Assembly: GCA_013146195.2 (NCBI GenBank)
Contig: CM028382.1
Location: forward strand, 13,485,101-13,549,100
Direction of reading: 5' to 3'
Origin: Codonopsis lanceolata
Lineage: Eukaryota > Streptophyta > Magnoliopsida > Asterales > Campanulaceae
Length of the DNA: 64,000 bases
How positions within the stretch are numbered: the first letter of the stretch is position 1; every line of letters begins with the position of its first letter. This document shows positions 11,060 to 22,436 of this stretch, piece after piece. A program made the position numbers and the translations under genes. Below the pieces are notes generated by a model, which did not search any database, was not told the DNA's origin, and saw only the letters and a program-made list of their open reading frames with translations.

Positions 11060-12540
11060 TTGTCGAAGTAGAAAAAGGCTTAAGGAATATGCACTTGAAC
11101 GTCGCTTGATGGGTTGGAAAAAGCAGTATCAGTCAAAAGGGGGAAACTTGTTTTGGTAAAAAAATACACTCTCAAGCATGCCTACGTATTTTTTATCACT
11201 ATTCGTAGTTCCTGCTTCGGTTCGGAAAAGATTAGAGAAGTTGGAGAGGGGTTATATGTGGGAAGGTTGGAAAGGTCAGTCCACATAGCATCAGAAATAT
11301 CACCTTGTCAAATGGTATACGGTTTGCTCACGTTTAGGGTAAGGATGTTTAGGAATTAAGAATCTGCAGTTGTTTAATGAAGCTCAGCAAGGGTAGTGGC
11401 TTTGGAGGTATTTATCAAATAGGGGAGCATTTTGGAGGAAAGTGGTGGAGAACAAGTTTGGACAATCATTTCCGATAGAGATTACTAAGACTTTCAGGGT
11501 AGGAGTGTGGAAAGGTATTAGAAAAGGTTGAAATGCTTTTGGTAGAAACATATCATTTGAGATCGGGTCATGGTTGACGGTGAAGTTTTGGAAAGACATA
11601 TAGTGCGGAGGTGCTTAAATCCTTTCCCGAGCTTTTCCATATGATTAGGGAAAAGGATTGTTTGATAAGCTCGGTGTTATCATCGGAGGAAAGACGGGTG
11701 ATATGGAACCCAACGTTTAGAAGAAACATCCAGGATTGGGAGATGGATTTGGTGACAAGATTTTTTGAGCTTCTTTACGCCCTAAAAGTTGGTTGTGAGA
11801 GTGATAGGGTGATTTGGTCAAAGGACAACAAGTTCTTGGTCAAATGTTACTATTCCAAGCTGTTAGAACGAGAGGGGCTTTTGTTCCCCCGAAAGCCAGT
11901 ATGGAAGACGATAGATCCTAACCGAGTGGCCCTTTTAGCGTGGGAAGTGGCGAATGAGGCCATTCTCTTTTTCTTTTTTTTATAAGTAAAAGAGTACATA
12001 AATATATCGAGGGCGTTAAAAAAGGTGACACGTCTTATATATGTTAAAAAGATGGTTTTTGTGCAAGGAGAACGAGGAAAGTGTTAATCACTTGGTTCTG
12101 CATTGCCCGATGGTAGGGGAATTGTGGAATTTAATTTTTAGGTTGTTCAATGTGGCGTGGATGTTTCCGGAAACCTCCAAAGACATGTTAATGTTAAGGA
12201 GCTGGAGATATTTTTGACAGAGGAAGAACAGATTAACTATTTTGGGAAGTTGTTCCCTTTGGGGTGTGGTGGTCGATTTGGAAGGAAAGAAACCGTAGGG
12301 CTTTCGACATTGAGGAAGGGTCCATTTCAGATTTGAGAGTTTTCTGCTTCATTTCCTGTTTGAGTGGTGTGGACTGCCTAAGCACTCATAGATCCCCTTG
12401 TTAACCTCTTTTGCATATTTTATGCATAAGTTCTCTATATCTTAAATTAGATTGTTGGTAAAGTATACTTCTAGTATACAAAGAACGCATCACCTGTTTT
12501 GACGCTTTGCTATCTATACAATAATTCTTATCAAAACAAA
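11060..12540 (+). mobile_element. LINE 3' half, degenerate, carrying a small nested LINE tail
   Basis: RRLMGWKKQYQSKGG opens at about 11103. Degraded reverse-transcriptase sequence follows, then an open stretch at 11611-11985 with ERRVIWNPTFRRNIQDWEMD and PVWKTIDPNRVALLAWEVA. After the nested insertion at 11965-12047 comes CKENEESVNHLVLHCPMV. The 3' tail at 12463-12505 is followed by CTTATCAAAACAAAAT. Hairpin I is perfect (GTATAC TTCTA GTATAC). Hairpin II has one A-C mismatch. Stops make it non-functional. Confidence 0.8.
11965..12047 (-). mobile_element. Minimal LINE insertion (about 80 bp, 3' end only)
   Basis: TTTTTCTTTTTTTTATAAGTAAAAGAG is followed by a partial tail motif (12012-12036, GCGTTA ... 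TGACAC) and then the interrupted host LINE resumes at RW.LCKENEE. It is an extremely 5'-truncated insertion lacking hairpin I. Confidence 0.65.
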
Positions 12541-12599
12541 ATATGCACTTTAATGCAAAGATGAAGACAAGGAACATGAAGAACTTGAATACAATCACA

Positions 12600-13360
12600 A
12601 ACATGAAGTAGCAGCGGTGAAAGTATAAGAAATCAAACTCAGGAACACTTTAAAGGTGCTCATGTATACAATGATCCTATATTTCAAAGCAACATCTTCA
12701 AGCGAAAAGGGTTTCCTTCTTCTATCTCATCTATATCCCAAGGTTGTGCTCATGTTTTGGATGTTGAAGCTTCAATGGATGATCTTTGTCGCTTCTCATT
12801 CTTCACCACTTCAAAACTCAAGGACGAGTTTTCTTAAATGTCAGGAAGAATGATGCAAGATACGAACAAGGAAAGGATGGAATTCGAGTTGAACTATTAT
12901 AAGGTTATTTAGTATTGTTACTTAGAGATAAGTTGACTGTAATTAACGATAGTTTTAGTTGGAGATTATAGTAATTAAGTAAGCCTAGTCCAAGTAGGAT
13001 TAGTATTACAGATCTCCTACTTAAATTATATCATTACTCTTTTAGTAATCCAATTTAGATAATTAAGATGTTCGTTTCAATTAACTAACCCTAGTCCTCA
13101 TAAGTTGAGGATTTATTTTTGCCTTATAAATATCTATGCAATTTTCCTACGTCTAACTAGAGTTGATCATTAGTATGAGTCGAGGCTTTTGCCATAGTGT
13201 CCTTCAAGGCTTCAAGCATGGCCAATCCTTTGCAAGGGTGAGCGTTCTCCTCTTTTTCTTTCCCCCTTTGCTTCTTTGTGTGCGTTCATAGGGCTGGTCT
13301 TCGTACCTTGTCCTTCAATTCGTATCAAAGTGAAGCCACGATCAAGGAAGCATAACTATG
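12600..13360 (+). repeat. LTR-like repeat, copy B, with flanking internal-like sequence
   Basis: A purine-rich stretch GTCAGGAAGAA (12840-12850) precedes TGATGCAAGATACG, as a polypurine tract precedes a 3' LTR. The repeat runs to about 13315 and is followed by a phrase (CGTATCAAAGTGAAGCC) that resembles a decayed primer-binding site. Copy A has the same order. Internal-like sequence on both sides of one LTR is odd for a solo LTR. No coding domain is recognised. Confidence 0.45.
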
Positions 13361-13880
13361 AACCTCCTAAGACTCCATCATAATCCCCGATATGCCACAC
13401 GTAGCAAGATTAATTTTAAGGCCAGAAATGGAAATATCTTCAAAAAAGTAAGTACATTCTTAAAATTTCTAGTACCTTTGAACAAAAATATAATCGTATC
13501 AGCAAATTGTAAATGAGACACTCTAAATCCTCTGCCCCCATAGGACACCCCTCTACCAGCCCAATCTCCTCACTTCTCAAAAACAAATGACTAAGAATAT
13601 CTTGCACAGGAGTAAGCAAGAAGGGAGAAACAAAATCTCGTTGGCAAGGCCCTTCAAAGGATTAAACCACTTCTGAGCCATCCCATTTCAATGATTGAAA
13701 AAGATGGAGAGCAAAAACGGTCCTAGGATCCAGCTTCTCCATCTACTCCCAAACCCCTTTCACTCCATCACTAATCACTAAATTAGACAAATGTCTGTTC
13801 ACACTATTGAATGCCTTCACATAATTGAGCTTTCACACCATACGGACGACATTCATACGGCAAAGATAAGCAAATAGGAG
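13360..13880 (-). mobile_element. Second-family LINE, reverse-transcriptase fragment
   Basis: The minus strand reads SHLQFADTIIFLFKGTRNFKNVLTF-type sequence near 13500-13410, the FADD block of the reverse transcriptase with one residue lost. An upstream piece matches the QDWF...RGSP.GDPL region. Similar wording (FKNFLTMLQIF) occurs at 7646-7846. Both ends are missing and several stops are present. Confidence 0.6.
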
Positions 13881-15430
13881 CCTAAATGGGTTTGTTATTT
13901 AGTCGTGTTGGATAACATACGCCTTCTTGTATAATTCTTGTGTCCCCTCGCCTTTAACTCTATTCATTTCCAAAAGGCAAACGTTCCATTTAAGTACATG
14001 CTTTTGTCTAGTCTCTTGTCTTGGCACACTTAATAGTAATGATTGCAGAGAAGGAAGCCCAAAAAAGCTCTAAGCCCCACATACGATATATTTGTTTTGC
14101 GTAAGTCCAACTCACATTATTCTCCACTGTGAAGTGGCTTGGCATCCTAAATGTTGACTGTTCATAGTGAAATGTGAGGCTAGTGAGCTCAATCTCACTT
14201 TTTTTGCCTAAGACATTTGCATAGATTTTGATAATGTTTTGGTCAATATATTTATTTGTTTAAATTTGGTTGCATATCTTCTAATTGAATCTAGAAGTCA
14301 AGACCATAGGGAGACCTAGACATACGAAAAGGACTGAAGGATGTCTAACAACGATACCAGCTTCTTCCTGCTTGTGATTGATTTTTTTTTATTGCCTCAC
14401 TTGGTGTCAATGAAGCCTATATTAGTACTATGAAACGATAAGAAAATGCAAAGTTGACAAAAAGAAGTGAATATAGAAGCAAATCATTGATAAGGAAAAG
14501 ACCTTGTAGATTTTGTGGATAATATTTTTGGTAGTTAGTGGGGTCTCAATGTTTTCTTCCGTTACCATTGTAACTAATTAAATATGCAACGTCATTTCTC
14601 AAGATACTTTCCAATGAGTAGAGTGGTGATCTATGAACAAGTTGTCAAACTAATGGAACTCCATATCTCATAGACGATGAATATTGATTTGATTACATAA
14701 TCTTTTTTGAAACAAGAAGAGAATCAGTATTCACCAACACAAGGATATTTACATCTTAAAATACTAATCTAGCTAAGTCTTAAGATTCAATTTCATACTG
14801 TAAAAGTATTTAAAGGATTTTGGAAGCTATTCTAGAAAGATGGTAGAGTTCAATTCACCCTATAAATAAAGTAAACTATGGGAAGGTAGTGTCTACACTT
14901 AAAAACAAGGGACAAAGAAAGGGATGGAAAGTTTGTGCCCTTCAGATACAGCCAAAAAAATTCTTTTTGTAACTTCAAGAGTCATTACCATCAATAGGAA
15001 GTCCTAAACTGGTATGGATCTTTCTATTTGGGTGCTCACCATAACGGTCACCATAGTTCCAATGCTATCCTTTAATCAAAAAACAGCTTCATATCTGCGA
15101 AAGCATTTTCAATATTTTAAATCTCCCAATAATCATTTTTTGAAAAGAATTTCCCCTTTGCCCGTGGCATTACCGTTGCGTCGTGTATCATTCTAAGAAC
15201 AACAACTATTTAACATAGATTACCAACTCAAATCTAAATGAGAAGCCTACCGCCAACTAAGTGACCAACAGTAGAACCCACCAAGGATTAACCAGAGATA
15301 AAGCAACCACCAAATATACCAACTCTTATTCGTCTTCTTCTTCTTCTCCAAAGAGAAAAGAGCTGTGAATTCTACGAATTATATGGAATAAGACAAAAAC
15401 TGAAAAATTTAATGTATAGTAAAATGAGAA
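13881..15430. other. Intergenic or intronic DNA, nothing recognised
   Basis: AT-rich sequence without named motifs. It lies where the remaining exons of the BPM gene (minus strand) would be expected. I looked for the conserved GYKRF and BTB-domain phrases on the minus strand and did not find them. Confidence 0.4.
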
Positions 15431-15435
15431 CCTAC

Positions 15436-15821
15436 CACATGCTGCCTCGATATTTCAATGTATATGGACCGCTCTCCAAAGACCGATCAAAATGACTATG
15501 AATCTTGTGTTTCCCCTTTCCACTTTGATCAACCAAAGTCAACTCGAACAATGCCCTCACATCTGTGCCCTCGCTGGCCAGCGCTATGAAGACCGAAACA
15601 TAAGTTGAATTATCCTCTGGGTTCTTACCATCAGGATAAAAGTATATAGCCCACTGGTACCCTCCCACCGTAAAATTATCACTGGCGATGTGCTTCCCGA
15701 TTCCCATACCTTTAGCCAAAGAGTACCCCTGGATTACGAACCGGTGCGACCCGTTCACCGTCTCCGTCACCGAACGCGAGCTCGTCGGCGACACCAGGGC
15801 GTTCTTCTCGTTGTCTGACAT
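15436..15821 (-). CDS. BTB/POZ and MATH domain protein (BPM family), first exon only
   Basis: BPM proteins are substrate adaptors of CUL3 ubiquitin ligases: the N-terminal MATH domain binds target proteins and the C-terminal BTB domain binds cullin 3. The 128 residues from ATG at 15821 cover the N-terminus and most of the MATH domain, with TSSRSVTETVNGSHRF, GYSLAKGMGIGKHIASDNF, GGYQWAIYFYPDGKNPED, FIALASEGTDVRALFEL and HSHFDRSLESGPYTLKYRG. These are near-identical to the family as I remember it. The exon ends ATG TG followed by the donor GTAGGT, in the usual place before GYKRF. There are no stops or frameshifts. No later exon is visible down to position 1, so intron 1 is either very long or the gene is broken. 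Confidence 0.85.
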
Positions 15822-16130
15822 TGTTGTTCTTTTTTCTAGGTTTAGGGAGATAAAATTGAATTCATGGAAGGTATCTCTACCGGGAAGAAATTCAATGGAT
15901 TCAGGTCGTTAACAACAAAATTGAAAGGAAAAATCAATGAATCGAAGTTCAAATTGGAAATGATGATCGATGAGAGAGAGAGAGAGTTCCGTGAGTTCGT
16001 GTGTGTGTGTGTGTTTTTATCTTTCTAGGGTTTTGTTTCTCTCTCTAAAAAAAGCCTCGAATGTTCTTTGTTCGCTCTTTTGTATGTTCCTCTGATGAAA
16101 GCGTAAAACCAGAGCTTTACGACATCTACT
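15822..16130 (-). promoter_or_regulatory. 5' leader region of the BPM gene
   Basis: Upstream of the ATG the minus strand contains CT repeats (from GA-GAGAGA at about 15975), an AC repeat (from the GT run at 16000-16013) and AAACCCTAG-type sequence, all common in plant 5' leaders. This supports the chosen start and suggests that the exon is still attached to its own leader. The transcription start is not determined. Confidence 0.45.
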
Positions 16131-16605
16131 AATGTCCCGTCGCGTCACAAATTTGTTGAAAATCTATCTATTCTCTATTATTGCCGGATTGCAATCTAGG
16201 GGGAAACTATAATCAGAAAGAGTTGGGACTCGTATCTTTCTAGTATACGTGTACGCGTCATAGATATGATTTTCGGTTAAAATCAGTGCAATAAATGAAC
16301 GGTATAAATATGATTGATAGGTTAATTCGGTTTATGTATTTGTAGAGGAGTAATTCAAAAATAATTTATAATTAAAGGGTTCATTTGTAACTTGCTTATT
16401 TATGAATCAATCTGAATCGTTAATTGTATTTAACACAATTCGATCAGAATCACGAGTTAGATCCTGAACTCTTTTATAATATAGATTACTCAATTAAATT
16501 ATCGTAATCTAAATTAAGATAAAATGGTGCTAAATTGGCATCTCAAAGTCCGGCACCAATGCTAATGCCAAAAAAAATTAAGTATCACCAAATATTTATA
16601 TTTCC

Positions 16606-16832
16606 TCTGTTTTCAAATTATCGTTCTCTTGGACTCGAATTCGATACACTGTTTAAGAAAAAATAATTGATTTCATTATAAATATTAGTGTCATGTGTAG
16701 TTTCTTTTAATACCTTTGAACATGTAGTCAAAATTAAATATGAAGAAAATATAAGGATAAAGTGATAAAAATGTTTTTTTTTTCTAAAAACAGAAAGTTT
16801 TGAAAGAGGACATTATTTTGGAATGGGCATAA
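16606..16832. mobile_element. Stowaway-like MITE, degenerate
   Basis: The left end TTCCTCTGTTTTCAAATTAT and the right end (inverted) CATTCCAAAATAATGTCC resemble the diverged terminal inverted repeats of plant Stowaway MITEs (CTCCNTCYGT...). The length of about 225 bp and the AT richness fit. A clear TA duplication was not confirmed. Confidence 0.35.
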
Positions 16833-18341
16833 AAGTACATGATAACAATTATTTGGAAACTTATTAGGGATCGCCTTTTTTAAAATAACAAACATCTTCA
16901 ACGCAACCGTGGAGGAAGGAATGAGATATGACGTGTCAATTTAAAAAATTCACATTGTAGATAAAAATGTCAGATTTTCACATTTTATTTAAGGGTGTGA
17001 ATATATTCCAGTCAGCATTTTTCTTTTTTAAAATTATTTCTATTGATTGTTTAATTTTCTTTTATTTTTTGTCAAATTTTATTTTAATAGTGAGACACAC
17101 GTCACATAAGATGAAATTTACATTTGCATTAGAGAGACATGTTTTAATTGAATGTAAATTCTGCACGTCATTTTCTACGTTCCTCGTCTCGATCACCGTC
17201 AAATCTTGATTAGTGATGAAAGAATGCACTACATATAGAAAAATGTTTTTTATTTGAGAGAAGTGATAATCCTGAAAACAAATAAAAATTATTTTTCATG
17301 AAAATGTGTATTTTAGACTTATTTGTCTTCCTATTATTTATTATTAAATATTTATGAAGTAAAAGACGATTAGGACAGATGCCCTTAATGCTTTAAGGTT
17401 GCCTAGGATAAGTGGCTGGTGCATTAAGCCCACCTAGTTTGGAAGAGAGAAAGAGATTATCTACATTTCATATTATACTCCGCAGTAACTTTTGTTTGAT
17501 AGAAGTGCTCTTTAGTAATTATCCTTTAAGTTTAGCACTTTAAGGTGCGACTGGTGCGACGTTTAACAACTATGTAAGATAAGAGTATCATCGATGTTGG
17601 ATTTTTGACCTTTTAATGTTTGGGGAAGTGTGAAGTAGTTGTCAACTAGAAAAGAGATATATCCATCTAAGAGAAAGAAAATGTGTTTGCTTCCTAAATA
17701 GGAAGTTGACTTGGGGAAGTGTGAGGGGAGGAGGGGGGCAACTGGAGTGTGGTGGGAGGGGGGCTGTTTGGTGGAGTGTGTGTGTGTGGGGGGGGGGCGT
17801 TGGGGTGGGGGTGGGCGATGGTTTTGTATTTATTATGTGGGATAGTGTTAAATTTAATATTTTTTTGTATAAAAAGATGTGTAAGAAGATTATACAATGA
17901 AAAGATATATTCTTAAGTGGGTAAGAAGATAAAATTATGTAGGTGGCAGTGAAACTCAGTTAAGAAGTTGTGTAAAAATATATAACATTGGAGATGCTTT
18001 AATTATTACTCTATGTTATAGTGCGTACTTATACATAAAAATAGAATCAATTCGTCATAATTAATTTAAGATTTGGATGAATATTATATTTTTAATTAGT
18101 TTTTGATAACTTAAGGGATGTGCTTACTTATTTTACAAAATTCATAATTTAGTACACCACCTAGCACGTATATTAGATCGTAGGGATTATTGACTTAAGG
18201 ATTCAAGTTATTCGAGCTATGTGTATGCATTATATGGCCTAATAAATGGATACGATATTCTTTTTTTTGAAATTAATTTTAATTTGATATTCCGATGCCT
18301 ATTAGATTCATAGATAGTTTTGATAACATAAGGGAAACAAA
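16833..18341. other. Intergenic DNA, low complexity in places
   Basis: AT-rich, no genes recognised. The long open frames at 17694-17900 come from a G-rich tract and are not believed. The only notable item is that tract (listed separately). Confidence 0.4.
17720..17816 (+). repeat. G-rich tract with quadruplex-forming pattern
   Basis: In an AT-rich background this stretch is almost free of C on the plus strand. At 17788-17815 there are four G runs (10, 4, 5 and 3 long) separated by CGTT, T and T, which satisfies the usual G3+N1-7 pattern. A (TG)n run precedes it. Any function is unknown. Confidence 0.7.
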
Positions 18342-18616
18342 TCTATTATATAAAACAGATCAGGACGGTTACAAAAGGTATTTATCGACCAGGATTTAGT
18401 TTTAACAAAGTTATTTACTGGCCATGATTAACTCATATCAAAAACTATTTACCGGTCAGGATTTGTTTTTACGAAACACAATCAACGGGCATGATTTCAT
18501 TTCATCTACAACCGTTTTTTCACGGTTTTTTTTCCACAACCGTTTTCTCTCTTTCTATTCATCTATTCCTATTCCAATTAATTCTCCAATCTATCTATTA
18601 TATAAAAACAGATCGG

Positions 18617-18750
18617 TGTTGGGAAAAGCTATTCTTGGCAGATTTGATTTTACCAAAGACAATCACCGGACATGATTAAATCTTTGGGAAAAGCTATTTA
18701 CCGGCAAGAATTTGATTTTACCAAAGACAATCACCGGCCAGGATTAAATC
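18617..18750 (+). repeat. Two tandem 65-bp units in the Helitron
   Basis: Each unit begins TTGGGAAAAGCTATT and contains GATTTTACCAAAGACAATCA then a GATTAAATCT ending. Starts are near 18617 and 18682. Diverged relatives of the phrase also occur at 18360-18500. Confidence 0.65.
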
Positions 18751-18982
18751 TCATCTAAACTGTTTTTATCTTAACCTAATCTAACTGTTTCATATTCACG
18801 TTTTTCTTCCTACGTTTTTATTTCAACCGGCTTTCTTCCATCCTTTTCAGACTTAGTTTTTTTGTTTTTTGTTCTCTTTTTAAACTTTGTACTCACTCTT
18901 TCTTCTTTTTACCTTCATGTAAAATGTGCTATTAAATCTATTTTATGAAATAGTTATATTCTAGCTTTATATATATACCAAC

Positions 18983-19212
18983 GAGCTCTAACTCAAATGG
19001 TACTGCTCACTTCTCTTAACGGAGAGGTTGGGTGTTCGAGTCTCACTAGAGACACCCTGGACTTTACAACTCTCAGTAGAGGTCGGGTGTTCAAACATCT
19101 TCAAAGGCATCATTGTTGTTAAAGCCTTATCCAAATGCCTCATTTAGCTACTCACTTATCTTAACGGAGAGGTTGACTATTCAAGCCCTACCATAGGCAC
19201 CCTGGGATTTAA
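18983..19212 (+). repeat. tRNA-like (SINE-type) repeat with repeated box B
   Basis: AGCTCTAACTCAAATGGTA resembles a Pol III A box, and GGTGTTCGAGTCTCAC resembles a B box (GGTTCGANNCC). The segment AACGGAGAGGTTG...TTC(G/A)A occurs three times (near 19018, 19080 and 19160) with decay. This is not a tRNA gene, since no full cloverleaf can be drawn. A SINE relic carried inside the Helitron is the likeliest reading. Confidence 0.4.
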
Positions 19213-19770
19213 CTATATATATATAAACATAATATATATTATTTATTATATTGATTTATTTGAATACTAACACCGTCCAATACTGACATCGCCCCATACT
19301 GGCGCCGTGCCATAGGCACGGGCACAAAATCTAGTTTCTAATATATTATATCATCAAGCGCGTACATTTGGTATGGAGTTGTTGACTTTAACCATAGATC
19401 TTGGATAAGAGCTACGAAAATGCATTTATGTAACCTAACAAATGGATACAAAAATTTCCGATGTTATTATTCCAAATAAGATTTTTCAAATTTTAGTAAT
19501 CAATTCCAAAATTTTAGTGATCTGATTCATATTACAAAATTGTTTTTGGTGTACCAAATGTTATCAATCAATACAAGTGTAATCGATTATTTTCGTGCAT
19601 CAATAGAGGAATAAGGACATTTGTGCATATGAGCTACAATTAAAAGTCAAATTTTTAATGTGTACAAAAAATATAAAGTAGACATTCATTTTAAAATAAA
19701 GAAAGTATTTGTATGCTAGTGTTGTTAATAGTAAAAGACATTAAGAAATTTTTGTAATGTAATTGAGTAA

Positions 19771-21760
19771 TATGAAGATTTTTTTTTTATAAGTAATGTA
19801 TAAGTAATATTAACATGCGTCAAATGAGGTGACGCGTCCTTATACACTGGAGGTATACAAGATCGAAACTATACTAGATAAAAGGTTTAACCGAAACTAT
19901 CCACAAAAAGGGTCCTCTGAATTAGAGTCAACTATGAAGCACCAGAATCGCAAAGACAACTATGAAGCACCAGCACCAGAATCGCAAAGACAACATAAAG
20001 TCCTTTTTGATTCATTCGATATCAGATTCGATATTCTCAAGAGCTCTCATGTTCTTCTCTTTCCAGATGGTCCACCAAATTGTTGTAGGAACGTAGTCCT
20101 AGAAGACATTCCTCCTTCTCCTTTTGAATAACTACCATCCACAGAGCTAATCAATAACAGACCTTGGCATAGCCCAAGAAACACCAGCTAAGAGGAAAAG
20201 CAAACTCCATAACTCCCTCACAATAGGGTAGTGCAAGAGTAGGTGGTTCACACCCTCCTCATCATTCTTGCACATGCAACACCGATTGACGTATATCATG
20301 CCAAGAGACCTCAAATTCCCCCTGTCAAAATAGATCCCCCTGCCTCCCACACAAAGAAAGTCATCGTACTGGGGATTTTAGCTTTCCATATAACCTTCCA
20401 CGGGAATGAGACAGTACCCCTTATCAATCAGCTTTGAATAGAATGATTTAACAAAGAACATTCCGTTTTTAAAGCCCTCCCAGGTGACTTTATCTTCTCT
20501 CGAGCCTTGCCTCTTACAACCATGGAGAAAATCCATCATCTGCACAGCATCATCGATCTCCCCATCATGAAGATTTCTGTGAAAAATAGGACTCCAAAAA
20601 TCTATCCTCCATGATTTGCTACCAACAAACACACCACTTCATCCCTATTAACCGTGATACTACATAACCTGGGAAACAATTGTTGCAAAGTGGTACCCCC
20701 ACACCAAAAATCCTTCCAGAACCTGACTTGAGTACCAAGGCCTATCTCAAACTTAATGAAACTGTTGAAAGCACTCCAAGCTCCCATAATACCTTTCCTG
20801 ACGCAGGAGCCGTGAGAGGGCAGAATTGACTTAGGGAACCAAAGGTGGTCTCCCGCTCCATATTTATTCACCACTAACCTCCTCCATATCGACTCTTTAT
20901 CAGCTAAGTACTTCCATAACCACTTACCTAACAGCGCCTTATTAAAGAATTTGAGATTTTTAACTCCTAGGCCCCTATCCTCCTTATTGGAACAAACTGA
21001 GTCCCACCCAACTAAATGGAATTTCCTCTTCTCTTTATCCCCTTCCCAAAGAAAATCTCTTTCCAGCTTCTCAATTCTCTTTATCACCGAGGCAGGGGCT
21101 ACGAGCAAGAATAAGAAATAAGTGGGGAGATTAGAAAGAGTGCTATTTATCAAGGTAAGCCTACCACCCTTTGACAAGTATTGCCTTTTCCACCCCACCA
21201 ATCTCCTCTCAAACTTTTCAACAACCGAATTCCACACATTGATATTTTTAAAAGATGAGCCAAGGGGCATACCCAGATGAATCATGGGAAGACTAGATGA
21301 TTTGTAGCCAAAGAACGAAGCTAGATTTTCCACACTATCCACTCTACCTACAGGAATAATCTCACACTTCAAAACATTTGTCTTCAAGCCCAACATAGCT
21401 TGAAAAAACAACAAGATTAAACAGAGATAACCCAAATCGCTATTCGCATCACAGAAAACCAGTGTATCATTGGCAAAGAGGAGATATGATATTGAAACAC
21501 CCCGACCTGGTTCATTTCCCACCTCAAAACCCATAATAAAACCTCTTATCGAGGAGCCGATTGAAAGCTTCCATGATCACAATGAATAGGAAGGGAGAAA
21601 GAGGTCCCCTTCACGCAACTCTCTCGAGCTCGAAAAGAAACCTTTCAGGCCGGCCATTAATCAAAACAGAGTACTTTGCTGAAAATATGCAGAAAAAAAC
21701 ACACTTTCTCCATTTCTCTCCAAAACCAAGATTCACGTCTATCAGAGTACTATGAAGATT
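19771..21760 (-). mobile_element. LINE, 5'-truncated, with 10-bp target duplication
   Basis: The direct repeat TATGAAGATT flanks the element at 19771-19780 and 21751-21760. The T-run starts at 19781 and the tail motif is at 19817-19860 (hairpin II GCGTCA CCTCATT TGACGC, perfect). The minus-strand frame 21534-20602 gives SYLLFANDTLVFC (FADD box changed to FAND), YLGMP-like HLGMPLGS, GWKRQYLSKGGRLTLI, FLWEGDKEKRKFHLVGWD and GLGVKNLKFFN. The C-terminal zinc-binding domain follows at 20632-20147 (MYVNRCCMCKNDEEGVNHLLL-type). Length is 1,970 bp. It is young enough to keep its duplication, but the catalytic D change and frame breaks make it dead. Confidence 0.9.
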
Positions 21761-22423
21761 CACTTATATCTATTTGCATTGTTATTATGAAAACGCATTG
21801 ACCATGTTAGGTATATATCTATGCAAATGAATAAGATCATTTGTATATCCATTTTTAGTTATTTGCTTGTAACCATTACTTAGTCCTATACTATGTTGTC
21901 TCTGTACATACATGTTATATACTCAACTAGCTATGAACACAACATATATTGGGAAAGCTCAAAGTAACGAAGATATTCAAGCCATCAGGCACTAACAAGA
22001 TTGGTGCACATTGGCATACCTATCGACTCATAAAAAGGAAGACCATGTTGATAAAAAGTTGTTGATCAAGAGAATTCAAAGTAAAATTATAATACATACG
22101 TGGACAAGGTAAGAATTTATGTTCTTAGATAATTCCTCAGATTTTGTAAGGAGCATGTCAAGTCTACCAACATCAACTTTGAAGTATGTGCACCAGCACT
22201 CCCATTTATACAACATATACTTACCTTTTTCGTAAATAACTCATTTAATGAGTTCGACAAATCAAAGTTGTCACGAAGTTACTTTCATGATAAGGTGCAA
22301 CATCATGTGATCATGTCAAAGCTACTACTAGCCTTTTTCTCCCAATTCCATACACATTATTTCCATATTTTCATTGAGATTTTAACCAACATTTTCTTTG
22401 ATGTACTCTACTACATGAGAACA
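21761..22423. other. Intergenic DNA, left flank of the CACTA element
   Basis: No gene or repeat recognised. It ends with the ACA (22421-22423) that is repeated after the CACTA element at 39604-39606. Confidence 0.5.
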
Positions 22424-22436
22424 CACTACAAGAAAA

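Larger units (their letters stand above)
18342..19334 (+). mobile_element. Non-autonomous Helitron-like element
   Basis: The 5' end is TCTATTATATAAAA, preceded by A. The 3' end is CTAG at 19331-19334, followed by T, so the element sits between A and T as Helitrons do. A perfect 7-bp hairpin (CCGTGCC ATA GGCACGG, about 19305-19321) lies about 10 bases before CTAG. There are no terminal inverted repeats and no coding sequence. A second TCTATTATATAAAA start, also after an A, occurs at 18594, so the element looks composite. Tandem units of about 65 bp occupy 18617-18750. Confidence 0.7.

Noticed and set aside
17694..17900. Open frames on both strands rich in Pro/Thr or Gly
   Set aside because: They are by-products of the G-rich, GT-rich tract. 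No family motif and no codon signature.
18983..19100. Possible tRNA gene
   Set aside because: A- and B-box-like phrases but no cloverleaf, and the phrase recurs twice more in decayed form.
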